DNA from: Caballeronia sp. dw_276
GTDB taxonomy: Bacteria; Pseudomonadota; Gammaproteobacteria; Burkholderiales; Burkholderiaceae
Direction of reading: 5' to 3'
DNA: 64,000 bases
NCBI RefSeq assembly: GCF_018449635.1
Contig: NZ_JAAVUV010000003.1
Location: 558,001-622,000, forward strand
In this document: positions 54,263 to 63,078 of the stretch, piece by piece
Numbering within the stretch: position 1 is the stretch's first letter
How the letters are laid out: every line of letters begins with the position of its first letter
Notes under the pieces: generated by a model
Database searches by the model: none
Seen by the model: only the letters and a program-made list of their open reading frames with translations
What the model was told of the DNA's origin: nothing
Program-made: the position numbers and the translations under genes

Positions 54263-55843
54263 TTAAAACGCTGGGGCGGCTTCGCAGACGAAGGCGACCG
54301 CGGCGGCAATATCGCCGGCGAGAGGCCGGTCATCGCGATATTGCGAGATCACGGCACGCACGCTCCGGTACACCGCGTCCGTTTTCGGCGCACGCGCCAG
54401 GTCGGCGGGTTGCAGGTCGTAAGCTTGTGTTGTCGCAAGCAACTCGATGGCGAAGATGCGCTCCGCGTTCGCGATGATCTCCAGCGCCTTCAGCGCGGCC
54501 GGCGTCGCGTGGCACAAATGGTCTTCCTGCAAACCGGACGTGATGCCGCCATCGAGGCTCGCGGGCATCGCAAGCCGCCGGTTGTGCGCGACCAGCGACG
54601 CCGCCGTGTACTGCGCGATCATGAAGCCGGAACACGTGCCGCCGCTATCGGCGAGAAACGCGGGTAGGCCGCTTACCAACGGATTCACCAGCCGGTCGAT
54701 ACGCCGCTCCGCCATCGCCGCGACTTCGGCAACGGCCGTGCTCAGGCTGTCCATCGCGAGGCCGATTGACGCACCCACCGCATGCGCCTGCGAAAACACG
54801 CGCGGCGCGGCGAGTGTACCGGTGACAACGGGGTTATCGGTGACGGACGCCAGTTCGCGGTTCACGACTTCGGCGGTGGTCACGAACACATCGCGCGCCG
54901 CGCCGTGAACATGGGGAATCGTGCGCAGGCTCAGCGGGTCCTGCGTGCTGCGCCCAAACGATGCCGCGATGATCCCGCTGTCGGCGAGAAGCTCGCGCAA
55001 ATGCGCGCCCACCGCCGACAATCCCGGCGATATCCGCAGCGCGAGCGAATCGCTGTCGAAAGCGGCGGCCTGGCCCCGCAAGTTCTCGAAGGTCATCGCG
55101 GAGATGGTGTCGGCCCATTGCAACAGGCGTTCGGTGCGCGCCAAAGCAAGCGACGCAAGCCCCGTCACGCATGGCGTGCCGTTGACCACGCTCAGGCCTT
55201 CCTTCGCCTCGAGCACCAGCGGTTCGCGCTCGAGCCGCTGCAGCGCACGCGCCGCGCTGATCCGGCCGGTGTCATCGCGGACAAAACCTTCGCCGATCAA
55301 CACCAGCGCGATATGCGCCATATGGCTCAGATATCCGACCGAACCGAACGCCGGCACTTCGGGAATCGCGCCGCTGTCGAGCAGCGCGACGAGCAGATCG
55401 ACCAGTTCGAGGCGCACGCCCGACTTCCCGTGCGCGAAGTTGTTCACCGCCGCCGCGATGATCGCGCGCGTTTCCTCGCGCCGCAGCGGTTCGCCCACGC
55501 CCACCGCGTGACTCATCAGGATATTGCGCGACAACGTGCGCTGCTCGGACGGCGACACGATCACATCGCACAGCGCGCCCACGCCCGTGTTCACGCCATA
55601 AGCGCGAATCCGGCGCTCGACGATCTGCTCGACCAGCGCGCGCGCATGATCGACGCGAGCGCGCGCATCAGGCGATAAAACCAGCTTCGCGCCAAGCGCG
55701 ATCCGCGCGATATCGCGCCAGCCTAAAGGTGCATCGAGATTCACCACGGCCGTTTTATATCCATGATCAATACCATCATTCAACCCGGCGCCGATGACCA
55801 CGGAATCAATCGATGGCGCCTGTAAAAGGGAACTGGCCAGCAC
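54263..55843 (-). CDS. HAL/PAL-family ammonia-lyase homologue lacking the MIO triad (HutH-like)
   Basis: 526 aa, with full-length fold of histidine/aromatic ammonia-lyases. Retained: Y82 in AYGVNTGVG, H112 in LMSHAVGVG, N221 in VVNGTPCVTG, R307, E440 in GLQEDHLCH. Missing: after GSVG (167-170) the usual ASGDLAPL is replaced by YLSHMAHI, so the Ala-Ser-Gly that cyclises to the electrophilic MIO cofactor is absent, and QDPYSLR reads QDPLSLR (L304). It starts with GTG at 55843, AGG upstream, 18 nt after the ATPase gene, and so belongs to the transporter operon. Pseudomonas hut loci also carry a second HutH-like gene. Histidase activity is doubtful; isomerase, binding or regulatory roles are possible. 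Confidence 0.88.
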   Translation of the reverse strand: MLASSLLQAPSIDSVVIGAGLNDGIDHGYKTAVVNLDAPLGWRDIARIALGAKLVLSPDARARVDHARALVEQIVERRIRAYGVNTGVGALCDVIVSPSEQRTLSRNILMSHAVGVGEPLRREETRAIIAAAVNNFAHGKSGVRLELVDLLVALLDSGAIPEVPAFGSVGYLSHMAHIALVLIGEGFVRDDTGRISAARALQRLEREPLVLEAKEGLSVVNGTPCVTGLASLALARTERLLQWADTISAMTFENLRGQAAAFDSDSLALRISPGLSAVGAHLRELLADSGIIAASFGRSTQDPLSLRTIPHVHGAARDVFVTTAEVVNRELASVTDNPVVTGTLAAPRVFSQAHAVGASIGLAMDSLSTAVAEVAAMAERRIDRLVNPLVSGLPAFLADSGGTCSGFMIAQYTAASLVAHNRRLAMPASLDGGITSGLQEDHLCHATPAALKALEIIANAERIFAIELLATTQAYDLQPADLARAPKTDAVYRSVRAVISQYRDDRPLAGDIAAAVAFVCEAAPAF

Positions 55844-55861
55844 GTCAACCTCGCTTGCAAA

Positions 55862-56653
55862 TTAGTTTGCGGTACGGGAATGATGACTCGATACAAACTG
55901 CTGGAAGCGCTCCGAGCATCGTCCGTTAAAGAGGTCGTCGGGCGCGCCTTCGGCATCGACTTGTCCTTGATGCAGGAACATCACCCGGTTCGACACATGG
56001 CGCGCAAAGCCCATTTCGTGCGTGACGACCAGCATGGTCCGGCCTTCTTCGGCGAGCGCGCGCATCACGCGAAGCACTTCGCCTACCAGTTCGGGATCGA
56101 GCGCGGACGTGGGTTCATCGAACAGCATGACCTTGGGGTGCATCGCCAGCGCGCGCGCAATTGCGACGCGCTGTTGCTGGCCGCCCGATAAATGCGCGGG
56201 ATATGCATCGCGCTTCTCGTACAGACCGACCTTCGTGAGCAATTGTTCGGCTTCTTCAACGCATTCGGCGCGCGTGCGCTTTTGCACGCGCAACGGCCCT
56301 TCGATCACGTTCTGCATCACCGTCATATGCGACCAGAGGTTGAAACTCTGGAACACCATGCCGAGTTGCGAACGAATCCGGTCGACCTGTTTGCGGTTGC
56401 CGGGCTGCAGGCGGCCATCGCGACCACGCTTCATTTCGATGGCTTCGCCCGCCAGTTTCACTTCACCGTCATCGGGCGTTTCGAGCATGTTGATACAGCG
56501 CAGGAACGTGCTTTTTCCCGAGCCGCTCGCGCCGAGAATCGAGATCACGTCGCCTTCGTGCGCGTCGAGGGAAATGCCCTTGAGCACGTGCGCATCGCCG
56601 AAAGATTTGTGGATGTTGCTCGCCGAAAGCGCAATGGAGTTGCTGGTGTTCAT
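55862..56653 (-). CDS. Polar amino-acid (histidine-type) ABC transporter ATPase
   Basis: 263 aa, HisP/GlnQ class. Walker [15 protein letters not shown], signature [16 protein letters not shown], Walker [15 protein letters not shown]-loop TVVTHEM-like [13 protein letters not shown]. HisP-type insert [19 protein letters not shown] follows the first strand region. Start at 56653 behind GAGGGAG. Fourth gene of the transporter operon SBP-permease-permease-ATPase-HAL; probably energises uptake of histidine or urocanate. Confidence 0.92.
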   Translation of the reverse strand: MNTSNSIALSASNIHKSFGDAHVLKGISLDAHEGDVISILGASGSGKSTFLRCINMLETPDDGEVKLAGEAIEMKRGRDGRLQPGNRKQVDRIRSQLGMVFQSFNLWSHMTVMQNVIEGPLRVQKRTRAECVEEAEQLLTKVGLYEKRDAYPAHLSGGQQQRVAIARALAMHPKVMLFDEPTSALDPELVGEVLRVMRALAEEGRTMLVVTHEMGFARHVSNRVMFLHQGQVDAEGAPDDLFNGRCSERFQQFVSSHHSRTAN

Positions 56654-56670
56654 GAGTTTCTCCCTCTGAT

Positions 56671-57456
56671 TCACGAATCGATATGCGTGTTTGGCACCGT
56701 CGCCGTCTTGAGCGAAGAAGGCGAAGAAGCCGATGCAGGCGCAGACTTCTTCGCCGCCGTGCCGTTACGGTCGCGCAGATGCGGCGAGAGCTTCTTTTCG
56801 AGCATCCCGAGCGCACGCACGATGATGAAATTCAGCACGAGATAAATGGCCGCGGCGCAGATGAAGACTTCCATCGTCCGATAGGTTCGCTGAATGATTT
56901 GCTGCGCGACGCCGGTCACGTCCCAGACGGTGACGAGACTTGCGAGCGCGGTCGATTTGACGAGCAGCACGGCTTCGGTGGAATACGCGGGCAATGCGTA
57001 GCGCAGCGTGATCGGCGCGATGATCCGGCGCAACACGGTCCAGCGCGACATGCCGCACGCGAGCGCCGCTTCAATCTGGCCGTGCGGCACGGATTGCAGA
57101 CCGCCGCGAATGATTTCGGCGGTATATCCGGCCGTGCACAACGCCAGCGAAAGGATCGCGCACGCGTACGGTTCGCGCAGCACGGGCCAGACAAAGCTCG
57201 CACGGACTGCGGGAAATTGCCCGAGCCCGTAATAGACAAGGAACATCTGGATCAAGAGCGGCGAGCCGCGGAATACCAGAATGTAGCCGCGCGCAAAACG
57301 GTTGACCGCCCAGTTCGGGCTCACGCGCATCGCGACGATCACGAGGGAAAGCAGCCCTCCAATAATCAGCGAGGCAAAGAAAAGCCCTAGCGTGGTCGGG
57401 ACGGCGGCAAGGAGTTTCGACAACGTATCGCCGAGAAATTCGAAATCGATGTTCAT
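56671..57456 (-). CDS. Polar amino-acid ABC transporter permease (HisM-type)
   Basis: 261 aa. Five or so membrane helices and the EAA loop [38 protein letters not shown] is the standard HisM/GlnP motif. Unusually, about 37 residues rich in Ala, Ser and Pro (from [12 protein letters not shown]) extend past the last helix. Partner permease follows the pattern HisQ-HisM. Confidence 0.9.
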   Translation of the reverse strand: MNIDFEFLGDTLSKLLAAVPTTLGLFFASLIIGGLLSLVIVAMRVSPNWAVNRFARGYILVFRGSPLLIQMFLVYYGLGQFPAVRASFVWPVLREPYACAILSLALCTAGYTAEIIRGGLQSVPHGQIEAALACGMSRWTVLRRIIAPITLRYALPAYSTEAVLLVKSTALASLVTVWDVTGVAQQIIQRTYRTMEVFICAAAIYLVLNFIIVRALGMLEKKLSPHLRDRNGTAAKKSAPASASSPSSLKTATVPNTHIDS

Positions 57457-57483
57457 GGTCGGATTTCCTTGGGGACGTTTGTC

Positions 57484-58206
57484 TTAATGGCGCGCGAGCG
57501 TGCCGCGGAACGACCGGCCGATGCGCGCTTCTGCGCGATCGAAGACACGGTTCGAGAGGCTCGTGAGGATCAGATAAAGCACGCCGCCGACCACGTAGAA
57601 CGTGAAATATTGATGCGTCGATCCAGCCGCGACCTGGCTTGTGCGCATCAGTTCGGCGAGCCCCGTCACCGCGATCAACGCCGAATCCTTGAGGCTCAAC
57701 TGCCACACGTTGCCGATCCCCGGCAGCGCAAAACGCACGACTTGCGGGATCAGCACGCGCCGCCACATCGTCGGCATGGACATGCCTATGGCGCGCGCCG
57801 CCTCGATTTCCCCACGCGACACCGCCAGCACGGCCGACCGGTAAACCTCCGCCTGATACGAGCCCGAAATCAGCCCGATGGCGAGCGCGCCAACCACGAA
57901 CGGCGGTACGCCGATAAACCCATCGGCGCCAAAGAACTGCCCGACGGCGGTGACCACCGAAGAACCGCCGAAGTAAAAGAGATAGATGATCAGCAGTTCG
58001 GGAATCCCGCGAAACAGCGTTGTATAAGCGTCGCCGATAACCCTCAGCGTGCGGCTGCGCGACAGTTTCGCCGACGCGACCATCGCGCCGAACACAGCGC
58101 CCACGGCCAGCGCGGCAATGGTCAGAAGCACGGTCATGAGCAGCGCAACCAGCAGCGCGCCGCCCCACCCTTGCTCGCCGAAGCCGAGTAGTTGAACCAG
58201 ATTCAT
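57484..58206 (-). CDS. Polar amino-acid ABC transporter permease (HisQ-type)
   Basis: 240 aa, polytopic. Contains YTTLFRGIPELLIIYLFYFG and EAA loop EAARAIGMSMPTMWRRVLIPQ, which are typical of HisQ. It is 52 nt after the binding-protein gene and 27 nt before the HisM-type gene. Confidence 0.92.
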   Translation of the reverse strand: MNLVQLLGFGEQGWGGALLVALLMTVLLTIAALAVGAVFGAMVASAKLSRSRTLRVIGDAYTTLFRGIPELLIIYLFYFGGSSVVTAVGQFFGADGFIGVPPFVVGALAIGLISGSYQAEVYRSAVLAVSRGEIEAARAIGMSMPTMWRRVLIPQVVRFALPGIGNVWQLSLKDSALIAVTGLAELMRTSQVAAGSTHQYFTFYVVGGVLYLILTSLSNRVFDRAEARIGRSFRGTLARH

Positions 58207-58258
58207 CGTTTATCTCCTGCGGTGGTGCATCGTCGGGCGTTGATCAGCAGCGATCAAA

Positions 58259-59125
58259 TCAAGGCGTGGCGTCGACCTTCATCCACTTCATCGAGAGACG
58301 CTTGACGGTGCCGTCGGCGAGCGCCGCGGTAATGCCTTCGTTAAATTTCGCTACGAGGTCCTTGTCGGACTGACGAAATGCGAGCGCTTCGCCCGGTCCC
58401 CAGACGGGTCCCGAGATCTTCGGTCCCGTGAATGCCAGGCCCTTGTTTTCCGGCTTCGCGAACGCGGATGCCCAATACGTGCTGTCGTCGAACGCGACGT
58501 CGATACGGCCCGCTACCAGATCCAGGTCATGCTCCGGCGCGGTTTTGTATTCGCGGATGGTGGCGACGTCCTTGAAGTTCGTATCGATGAACTTCGTATA
58601 TACCGTGCCCGATTGAATGCCGATGGTCTTGCCCTTCAGCGCCACGCGAAGTGCGTCGACGGTGGCTTTGTCGTGCGCTGCGTCGCCGGTGAGTTTGACG
58701 ATCTGCCCTGCTCCCGGCTGCTTGGCGAGCGCGGCCGGCGCGTCACCGGAAGCGACGAACGCTGCGGGTGTGGACGCATAAGGCTTCGAAAACGCGATGA
58801 TTTTTTCACGTTCAGGCGTGACCGAGATGGCGTCCATCAGCACGTCGAACTTGCCCGCTTGCAGACCGGCGATCATGCCGTCCCAATCTTGCGTCACGAG
58901 CTTGCACTGAATCTTGATGCGGTCGCATACGTTCTGGATCAGTTCAGGCTCGAAGCCACCGAGCTTGCCGCCCGGCAGCGTCAGGTTCCACGGTTCGTAC
59001 GCGCCTTCGGTAGCGATCGTGACGGATTTCCAGTCCTTGGCCTGCGCGCTGGCAGCGCCAAAGGCGATAACACCAACGGCCACCGATGCCACCAGTCGCG
59101 CCAGCAAGTTCATTTTGCCTGTCAT
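58259..59125 (-). CDS. Periplasmic polar amino-acid binding protein of the hut transporter
   Basis: 288 aa. Signal peptide to about residue 29 (GAASAQA), then a family-3 solute-binding domain: VTIATEGAYEPWNLTLPGGK, LGGFEPELIQNVCDRIKIQC, DALRVALKGKTIGIQSGTVY, VAFDDSTYW. It most resembles the HisJ/ArgT/lysine-arginine-ornithine group. Start at 59125 or 59113; neither has a strong RBS. A HutC-type palindrome 52-65 bp upstream ties it to histidine/urocanate utilisation. Confidence 0.9.
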   Translation of the reverse strand: MTGKMNLLARLVASVAVGVIAFGAASAQAKDWKSVTIATEGAYEPWNLTLPGGKLGGFEPELIQNVCDRIKIQCKLVTQDWDGMIAGLQAGKFDVLMDAISVTPEREKIIAFSKPYASTPAAFVASGDAPAALAKQPGAGQIVKLTGDAAHDKATVDALRVALKGKTIGIQSGTVYTKFIDTNFKDVATIREYKTAPEHDLDLVAGRIDVAFDDSTYWASAFAKPENKGLAFTGPKISGPVWGPGEALAFRQSDKDLVAKFNEGITAALADGTVKRLSMKWMKVDATP

Positions 59126-59176
59126 GTTGAGCCACTTTTCCGAAAATGAGTGATTGACCGATTGGCGAATCGCCAA

Positions 59177-59190
59177 CTTGTATAGACAAG
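59177..59190. promoter_or_regulatory. HutC-type operator at the transporter promoter
   Basis: CTTGTATAGACAAG, a 14-bp palindrome with one mismatched pair; core GTATAGAC fits GTNTANAC. Overlaps the likely -10. Confidence 0.68.
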
Positions 59191-59354
59191 CATGCATTGA
59201 ACAAAAAGGACTGGCAACGGTTTTTGTTTGCAAGCGCGAAAAGTTAGGGAAAATACCGACCGGCTTGACAGATAAGGCTTACGGGGAAGTTACGAGGACA
59301 ATAGGAGGAAATTCGGAGAAGAATCAGCGCGCTTTGGAGGGAACGTCACAAAGT

Positions 59355-59364
59355 TGTCTAGACA
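59355..59364. promoter_or_regulatory. Upstream HutC-type site of the transporter operon
   Basis: TGTCTAGACA, a perfect 10-bp palindrome fitting TGTMTAKACA. Its centre is about 176 bp from the proximal site. Confidence 0.5.
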
Positions 59365-59395
59365 CGACGTTACGCGTACAGCAGGAGAGGTTCAG

Positions 59396-59422
59396 GATCA
59401 TGGCGCGTTGCACGCCATGATC
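59396..59422 (-). terminator. Hairpin after nadC
   Basis: GATCATGGCG and CGCCATGATC form a 10-bp stem with a 7-nt loop 19 nt after the nadC stop. There is no T-run, so it may protect the 3' end rather than terminate. Confidence 0.45.
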
Positions 59423-59440
59423 GTCACTGCGTTGGATGGC

Positions 59441-60328
59441 TTATTCCAGGCGCATCGAATAATCCGTGGCGCGAACGTCCTTCGTCAAGGCGCCGATTGA
59501 AATCCTGTCCACGCCGGTCTCGGCGATCGTGCGCACGCTGTCGAAGTTCACGCCGCCCGAAACCTCCAGTACCGCGCGCCCGGCAGTCAGGCCCACGGCG
59601 TCGCGCATGGCGTCGAAGCTGAAGTTATCGAGGAGAATCGATTCCGCCCGATGCGCCAACGCCGTTTCGAGTTGTTCCAGCGTCTCGACTTCGATTTGAA
59701 CAGGTACGCCGGCGTTCAACGCCAGCGCCGCGTCCATTGCCGCGCCCACGCCGCCCGCTGCAGCAATGTGGTTTTCCTTGATCAGGATGCCGTCGTAGAG
59801 CGCCAGACGCTGGTTCGCGCCGCCGCCCACACGAACCGCGTATTTCTGCGCGAGACGCAAGCCGGGCAAGGTTTTGCGGGTATCGAGGATCTGCGCGCGC
59901 GTGCCTTCGATGGCATCGACATACCGCCGCGTCGCGCTCGCCACGCCGGACAGCAACTGCAGGAAATTCAATGCGTTACGCTCGGCCGTCAACAACGCGC
60001 GCGCCGGACCGCGCAGCAGCACGACAGGCGAATCGGCACGCATGCGCGCACCTTCCTGATAAAGCCATTCAACGCGAATCGATGCATCTACGCGACGAAT
60101 CACCCCCTCGAACCATGGCACGCCGCACAGCACCGCTTCCTCGCGAACGATGATGCGCGCCGTCCGTTCGATCTTCGCCGGCACAAGAAGCCCAGTGCGG
60201 TCGCCATCGCCGATATCTTCGGCAAGCGCATCGGTCACGTTGCGCTCCAGCGCTTGCTCAAAGGCCGCGCCGTATTGCGTGCGGATTTCATCGAATAAAG
60301 GACTCACCAACTGACTTGCAGAAGACAT
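59441..60328 (-). CDS. nadC: Nicotinate-nucleotide pyrophosphorylase (carboxylating)
   Basis: 295 aa. Converts quinolinate and PRPP to nicotinate mononucleotide. EDIGDGDRTGLLVPA, AERNALNFLQLLSGVASATR, ILDTRKTLPGLRLAQKYAVR (phosphate/quinolinate binding) and LEVSGGVNFDSVRTIAETGV are all present. Its start immediately abuts the nadA stop (TGA-ATG). Confidence 0.96.
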   Translation of the reverse strand: MSSASQLVSPLFDEIRTQYGAAFEQALERNVTDALAEDIGDGDRTGLLVPAKIERTARIIVREEAVLCGVPWFEGVIRRVDASIRVEWLYQEGARMRADSPVVLLRGPARALLTAERNALNFLQLLSGVASATRRYVDAIEGTRAQILDTRKTLPGLRLAQKYAVRVGGGANQRLALYDGILIKENHIAAAGGVGAAMDAALALNAGVPVQIEVETLEQLETALAHRAESILLDNFSFDAMRDAVGLTAGRAVLEVSGGVNFDSVRTIAETGVDRISIGALTKDVRATDYSMRLE

Positions 60329-61459
60329 TCACGCCGCTCCGACATTTGAAAACAACGAACCATCCTTCGCCAGATCGCCGCTTGCCTGCACGCGCTTCTT
60401 GTGACGCGCGGCGAAATCGAGCATCCGGTCGATAGGCACACGCGCCCGTTCTCCAATCGCACGGTCCACGAAAATCTCGTTGTTGCCGCGCTCGAGGACC
60501 GCGGCGAGATTGGTCAAGCCGTTCATGGCCATCCACGGGCAATGCGCGCAACTCTTGCAGCTCGCGCTGTTGCCGGCGGTCGGCGCTTCGATGAACTCCT
60601 TGCCCGGCGCCGCGAGCCGCATCTTGTGCAGAATCCCGAGATCCGTCGCCACGATAAAACGCTTCGCGTCGAGCTTCACGGCGGCATCGATCAATTGCGT
60701 TGTCGATCCAACCACATCCGCCAACGCAACCACGCCTTCGGGCGATTCCGGATGAACGAGAATCTTTGCATCGGGATATTCGGCGCGCAACAAATCGAGC
60801 TCGATACCTTTGAACTCGTCGTGCACGAGACATGAGCCTTGCCACAGCAGCATGTCGGCGTCGGTTTTTTTCTGGATGTAGGAGCCCAGATGCCGGTCCG
60901 GCGCCCAGAGGATTTTCTCGCCGCGCGCGTGCAGGTCGGCGACGATCTCCAACCCAATCGACGATGTCACCATCCAGTCCGCGCGCGCTTTCACGGCTGC
61001 ACTGGTATTCGCGTACACAACGACCGTCCGGTCGGGGTGAGCATCGCAGAAAGCCGAGAATTCGTCGGCGGGACAACCGAGGTCAAGCGAACACGTGGCG
61101 TCCAGATCGGGCATCAGCACGCGCTTTTCGGGGCTGAGAATCTTCGCCGTCTCGCCCATGAAACGCACGCCGGCCACAACCAGCGTCTGCGCGGCGTGAT
61201 CGCGCCCGAAGCGCGCCATTTCCAGCGAATCCGCGACGCATCCACCGGTTTCATCGGCGAGTTCCTGCAGCTCGGCATCGACGTAATAATGCGCGACCAG
61301 CACCGCCTTCTCTCGCACGAGCAACGCGCGAATGCGCTCCTTCAACGCGCGCTTTTCTTCGCGCGACGGCGTATCGGGCACTTTCGCCCATGCTTGACCA
61401 ATGCCACACGTCAGTCCTTGCGGCCGGTCGTACTCGACGCTTTTTATCGCCTGCTCCAT
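60329..61459 (-). CDS. nadA: Quinolinate synthase
   Basis: 376 aa, [4Fe-4S] enzyme that condenses iminoaspartate with DHAP. Motifs are [20 protein letters not shown], cluster-region [17 protein letters not shown] and C-terminal [17 protein letters not shown]. Start at 61459 ([12 protein letters not shown]) has GGAGACAGG upstream; a longer in-frame start at 61519 overlaps the upstream terminator. Operon nadA-nadC; nadB is 12 kb away on the other side of the hut genes. Confidence 0.95.
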   Translation of the reverse strand: MEQAIKSVEYDRPQGLTCGIGQAWAKVPDTPSREEKRALKERIRALLVREKAVLVAHYYVDAELQELADETGGCVADSLEMARFGRDHAAQTLVVAGVRFMGETAKILSPEKRVLMPDLDATCSLDLGCPADEFSAFCDAHPDRTVVVYANTSAAVKARADWMVTSSIGLEIVADLHARGEKILWAPDRHLGSYIQKKTDADMLLWQGSCLVHDEFKGIELDLLRAEYPDAKILVHPESPEGVVALADVVGSTTQLIDAAVKLDAKRFIVATDLGILHKMRLAAPGKEFIEAPTAGNSASCKSCAHCPWMAMNGLTNLAAVLERGNNEIFVDRAIGERARVPIDRMLDFAARHKKRVQASGDLAKDGSLFSNVGAA

Positions 61460-61515
61460 CGCTTGCCTGTCTCCGATATCGTGAAAACGGCGCGTTTTAT
61501 CGCCGCTCCAAAACG

Positions 61516-61541
61516 ACAAAACCCCGCCAGAGCGGGGTCTC
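61516..61541 (-). terminator. Terminator of the desaturase gene
   Basis: Minus strand: ACCCCGC-TCTG-GCGGGGT followed by TTTGTCG, 60 nt after the desaturase stop and upstream of nadA. Confidence 0.8.
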
Positions 61542-61602
61542 GTAACGTCATGAAATTTTAACGGATATCAGTGACGAAGGTTCTTGCGTTTCAAGCCGAG
61601 GT

Positions 61603-62799
61603 TCAGGCGTATCGGCGCAGGCGCGAAGCAAAATCCTGCAGCGCCTTGATCCCGCTTTGCTCCGCCCGATGGCACCAGTCCTGCAATTGCGCGAGCAACT
61701 GTTCGCGCGATGCGTTGGAACGGTCCCACATGGCCGCCAGATCCTGACGCAGTTCAATGTAAGTGCGCAGCTTGTGGTTGTCCGAGAACAGCGCCGGCAA
61801 TTGCTGGCGTTGCGGCTCGTCGAGACCCGCTTCTTCCTTGTGCGCCCACTTACGCGCACCGCGCATCAACTGGTACTTGTCCGTGGAACCGCCGTCCTTC
61901 AGCTTCAGCAGTTCCTGACGATACGCACGCTTCATCGCCTTGCCGTAACGCGCCATCACTTCATAGCGGTTCGACAAAACGGCTTGCAGCGTGTCGTGAT
62001 CGAGCACGGGCTTCGACGTCGACAAACGCGGCGTGGGAGCAATCTTCTTGACCTTGGCCAGCTTGAACGCCGACATGATGCGGATATACATCCAGCCAAT
62101 ATCGAATTCGTACCACTTGTTCGACAGCTTCGCCGACGTCGCGTACGTGTGATGATTGTTGTGCAGTTCTTCGCCGCCAATCAGGATGCCGAGCGGGAAA
62201 ATGTTCGTGCTCGCGTCAGCCGAATTGAAGTTGCGATAACCCCACCAGTGAGCCAGACCGTTGACCACGCCCGCAGCCCAGAACGGAATCCAGATCATCT
62301 GCACGGCCCAGACCGACAGACCGACAATGCCGAACAGCGCAATGTCGATGACCATCATGATGCTGATGCCGAGAATCGGATAACGCGTGTAGACGTTGCG
62401 TTCCATCCAGTCGTTCGGCGTGCCGTGACTGAACTTGCGCATGGTTTCCTCGTTCTTGGCTTCCGAACGATACAACTCGGCGCCTTCGAGCAGGACTTTC
62501 CAGATGCCGCGCGTTTGCGGACTATGCGGATCTTCTTCGGTCTCGCATTTGGCGTGATGCTTGCGGTGAATCGCGGCCCATTGGCCGGTCAACATGCCTG
62601 TGGTCATCCACAGCCAGAAGCGGAAGAAATGGCTGACGACCGGATGCAGCTCCAGCGCGCGATGCGCCTGGCAGCGATGCAAATAAACGGTCACGCCGAT
62701 GATCGTGATATGCGTCATCACGAGCGTGAACAACAGGATCTGCCACCACGTGAGGTCCAGCAAACCGTTGGCGAGAAATTCAAGCGATGAATTCAGCAA
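61603..62799 (-). CDS. Membrane fatty-acid (acyl-CoA/lipid) desaturase
   Basis: 398 aa, di-iron integral-membrane desaturase introducing a cis double bond into acyl chains. All histidine boxes are present: HRCQAH (41-46), HRKHH (78-82) and HNNHH (213-217). Hydrophobic pairs lie at about 20-40 and 55-75, and 142-185. The C-terminal 120 residues are soluble and helical, longer than in many DesA-type enzymes. It starts with TTG at 62799 behind TAGGTAA. An inverted repeat 62 bp upstream may be its operator. Confidence 0.88.
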   Translation of the reverse strand: MLNSSLEFLANGLLDLTWWQILLFTLVMTHITIIGVTVYLHRCQAHRALELHPVVSHFFRFWLWMTTGMLTGQWAAIHRKHHAKCETEEDPHSPQTRGIWKVLLEGAELYRSEAKNEETMRKFSHGTPNDWMERNVYTRYPILGISIMMVIDIALFGIVGLSVWAVQMIWIPFWAAGVVNGLAHWWGYRNFNSADASTNIFPLGILIGGEELHNNHHTYATSAKLSNKWYEFDIGWMYIRIMSAFKLAKVKKIAPTPRLSTSKPVLDHDTLQAVLSNRYEVMARYGKAMKRAYRQELLKLKDGGSTDKYQLMRGARKWAHKEEAGLDEPQRQQLPALFSDNHKLRTYIELRQDLAAMWDRSNASREQLLAQLQDWCHRAEQSGIKALQDFASRLRRYA

Positions 62800-63078
62800 G
62801 GCAATTTACCTAAAAGGCGGTGAAATTTAGCCGAACGAAAACAGAATCGACGGCTGTTGGGTGCATGAAAGGATTATGCACGTGGTTCGACGGCATTTTA
62901 CGTCATGCGTTCCAAGTCTTTGTGTCGATGGAGGAAATTTTTGATTTCGCGCAAAAGCAACGGGAATTTTGACCGCTGATTTCCCGTCGTGTTTAGCGCG
63001 GTTAACACCAATTTCCCCTGTTTAGTGAGATTGACCACGGATTGACGCCATTCCGTAGTCAACATGGGCAGATACCAC
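62800..63078. other. Intergenic region upstream of the desaturase
   Basis: 279 bp between the methyltransferase stop and the desaturase start. It holds an inverted repeat (62861-62881); a 66-codon minus-strand frame here (62898-63098) overlaps the methyltransferase end, has no RBS and I do not believe it. No terminator for the methyltransferase gene is evident. Confidence 0.5.
62861..62881. promoter_or_regulatory. Inverted repeat upstream of the desaturase
   Basis: GTGCAT-N9-ATGCAC, perfect 6-bp arms, 62 bp before the start codon. A candidate site for a membrane-lipid-responsive regulator; identity unknown. Confidence 0.45.

Larger units (their letters stand above)
59126..59440. promoter_or_regulatory. 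Promoter region of the hut transporter operon; nadC 3' flank
   Basis: 315 bp without a credible gene. Contains two HutC-type sites (59177-59190 and 59355-59364) and a 10-bp perfect hairpin, GATCATGGCG/CGCCATGATC (59396-59422), next to the nadC stop. A TTTTTG-N17-TATACA promoter can be read on the minus strand with its -10 inside the first site. Confidence 0.6.

Noticed and set aside
59259..59350. Plus-strand TTGACA and AGGAGG-like sequences suggesting a small gene
   Set aside because: No start codon follows the AGGAGG at usable distance and no sensible frame results.
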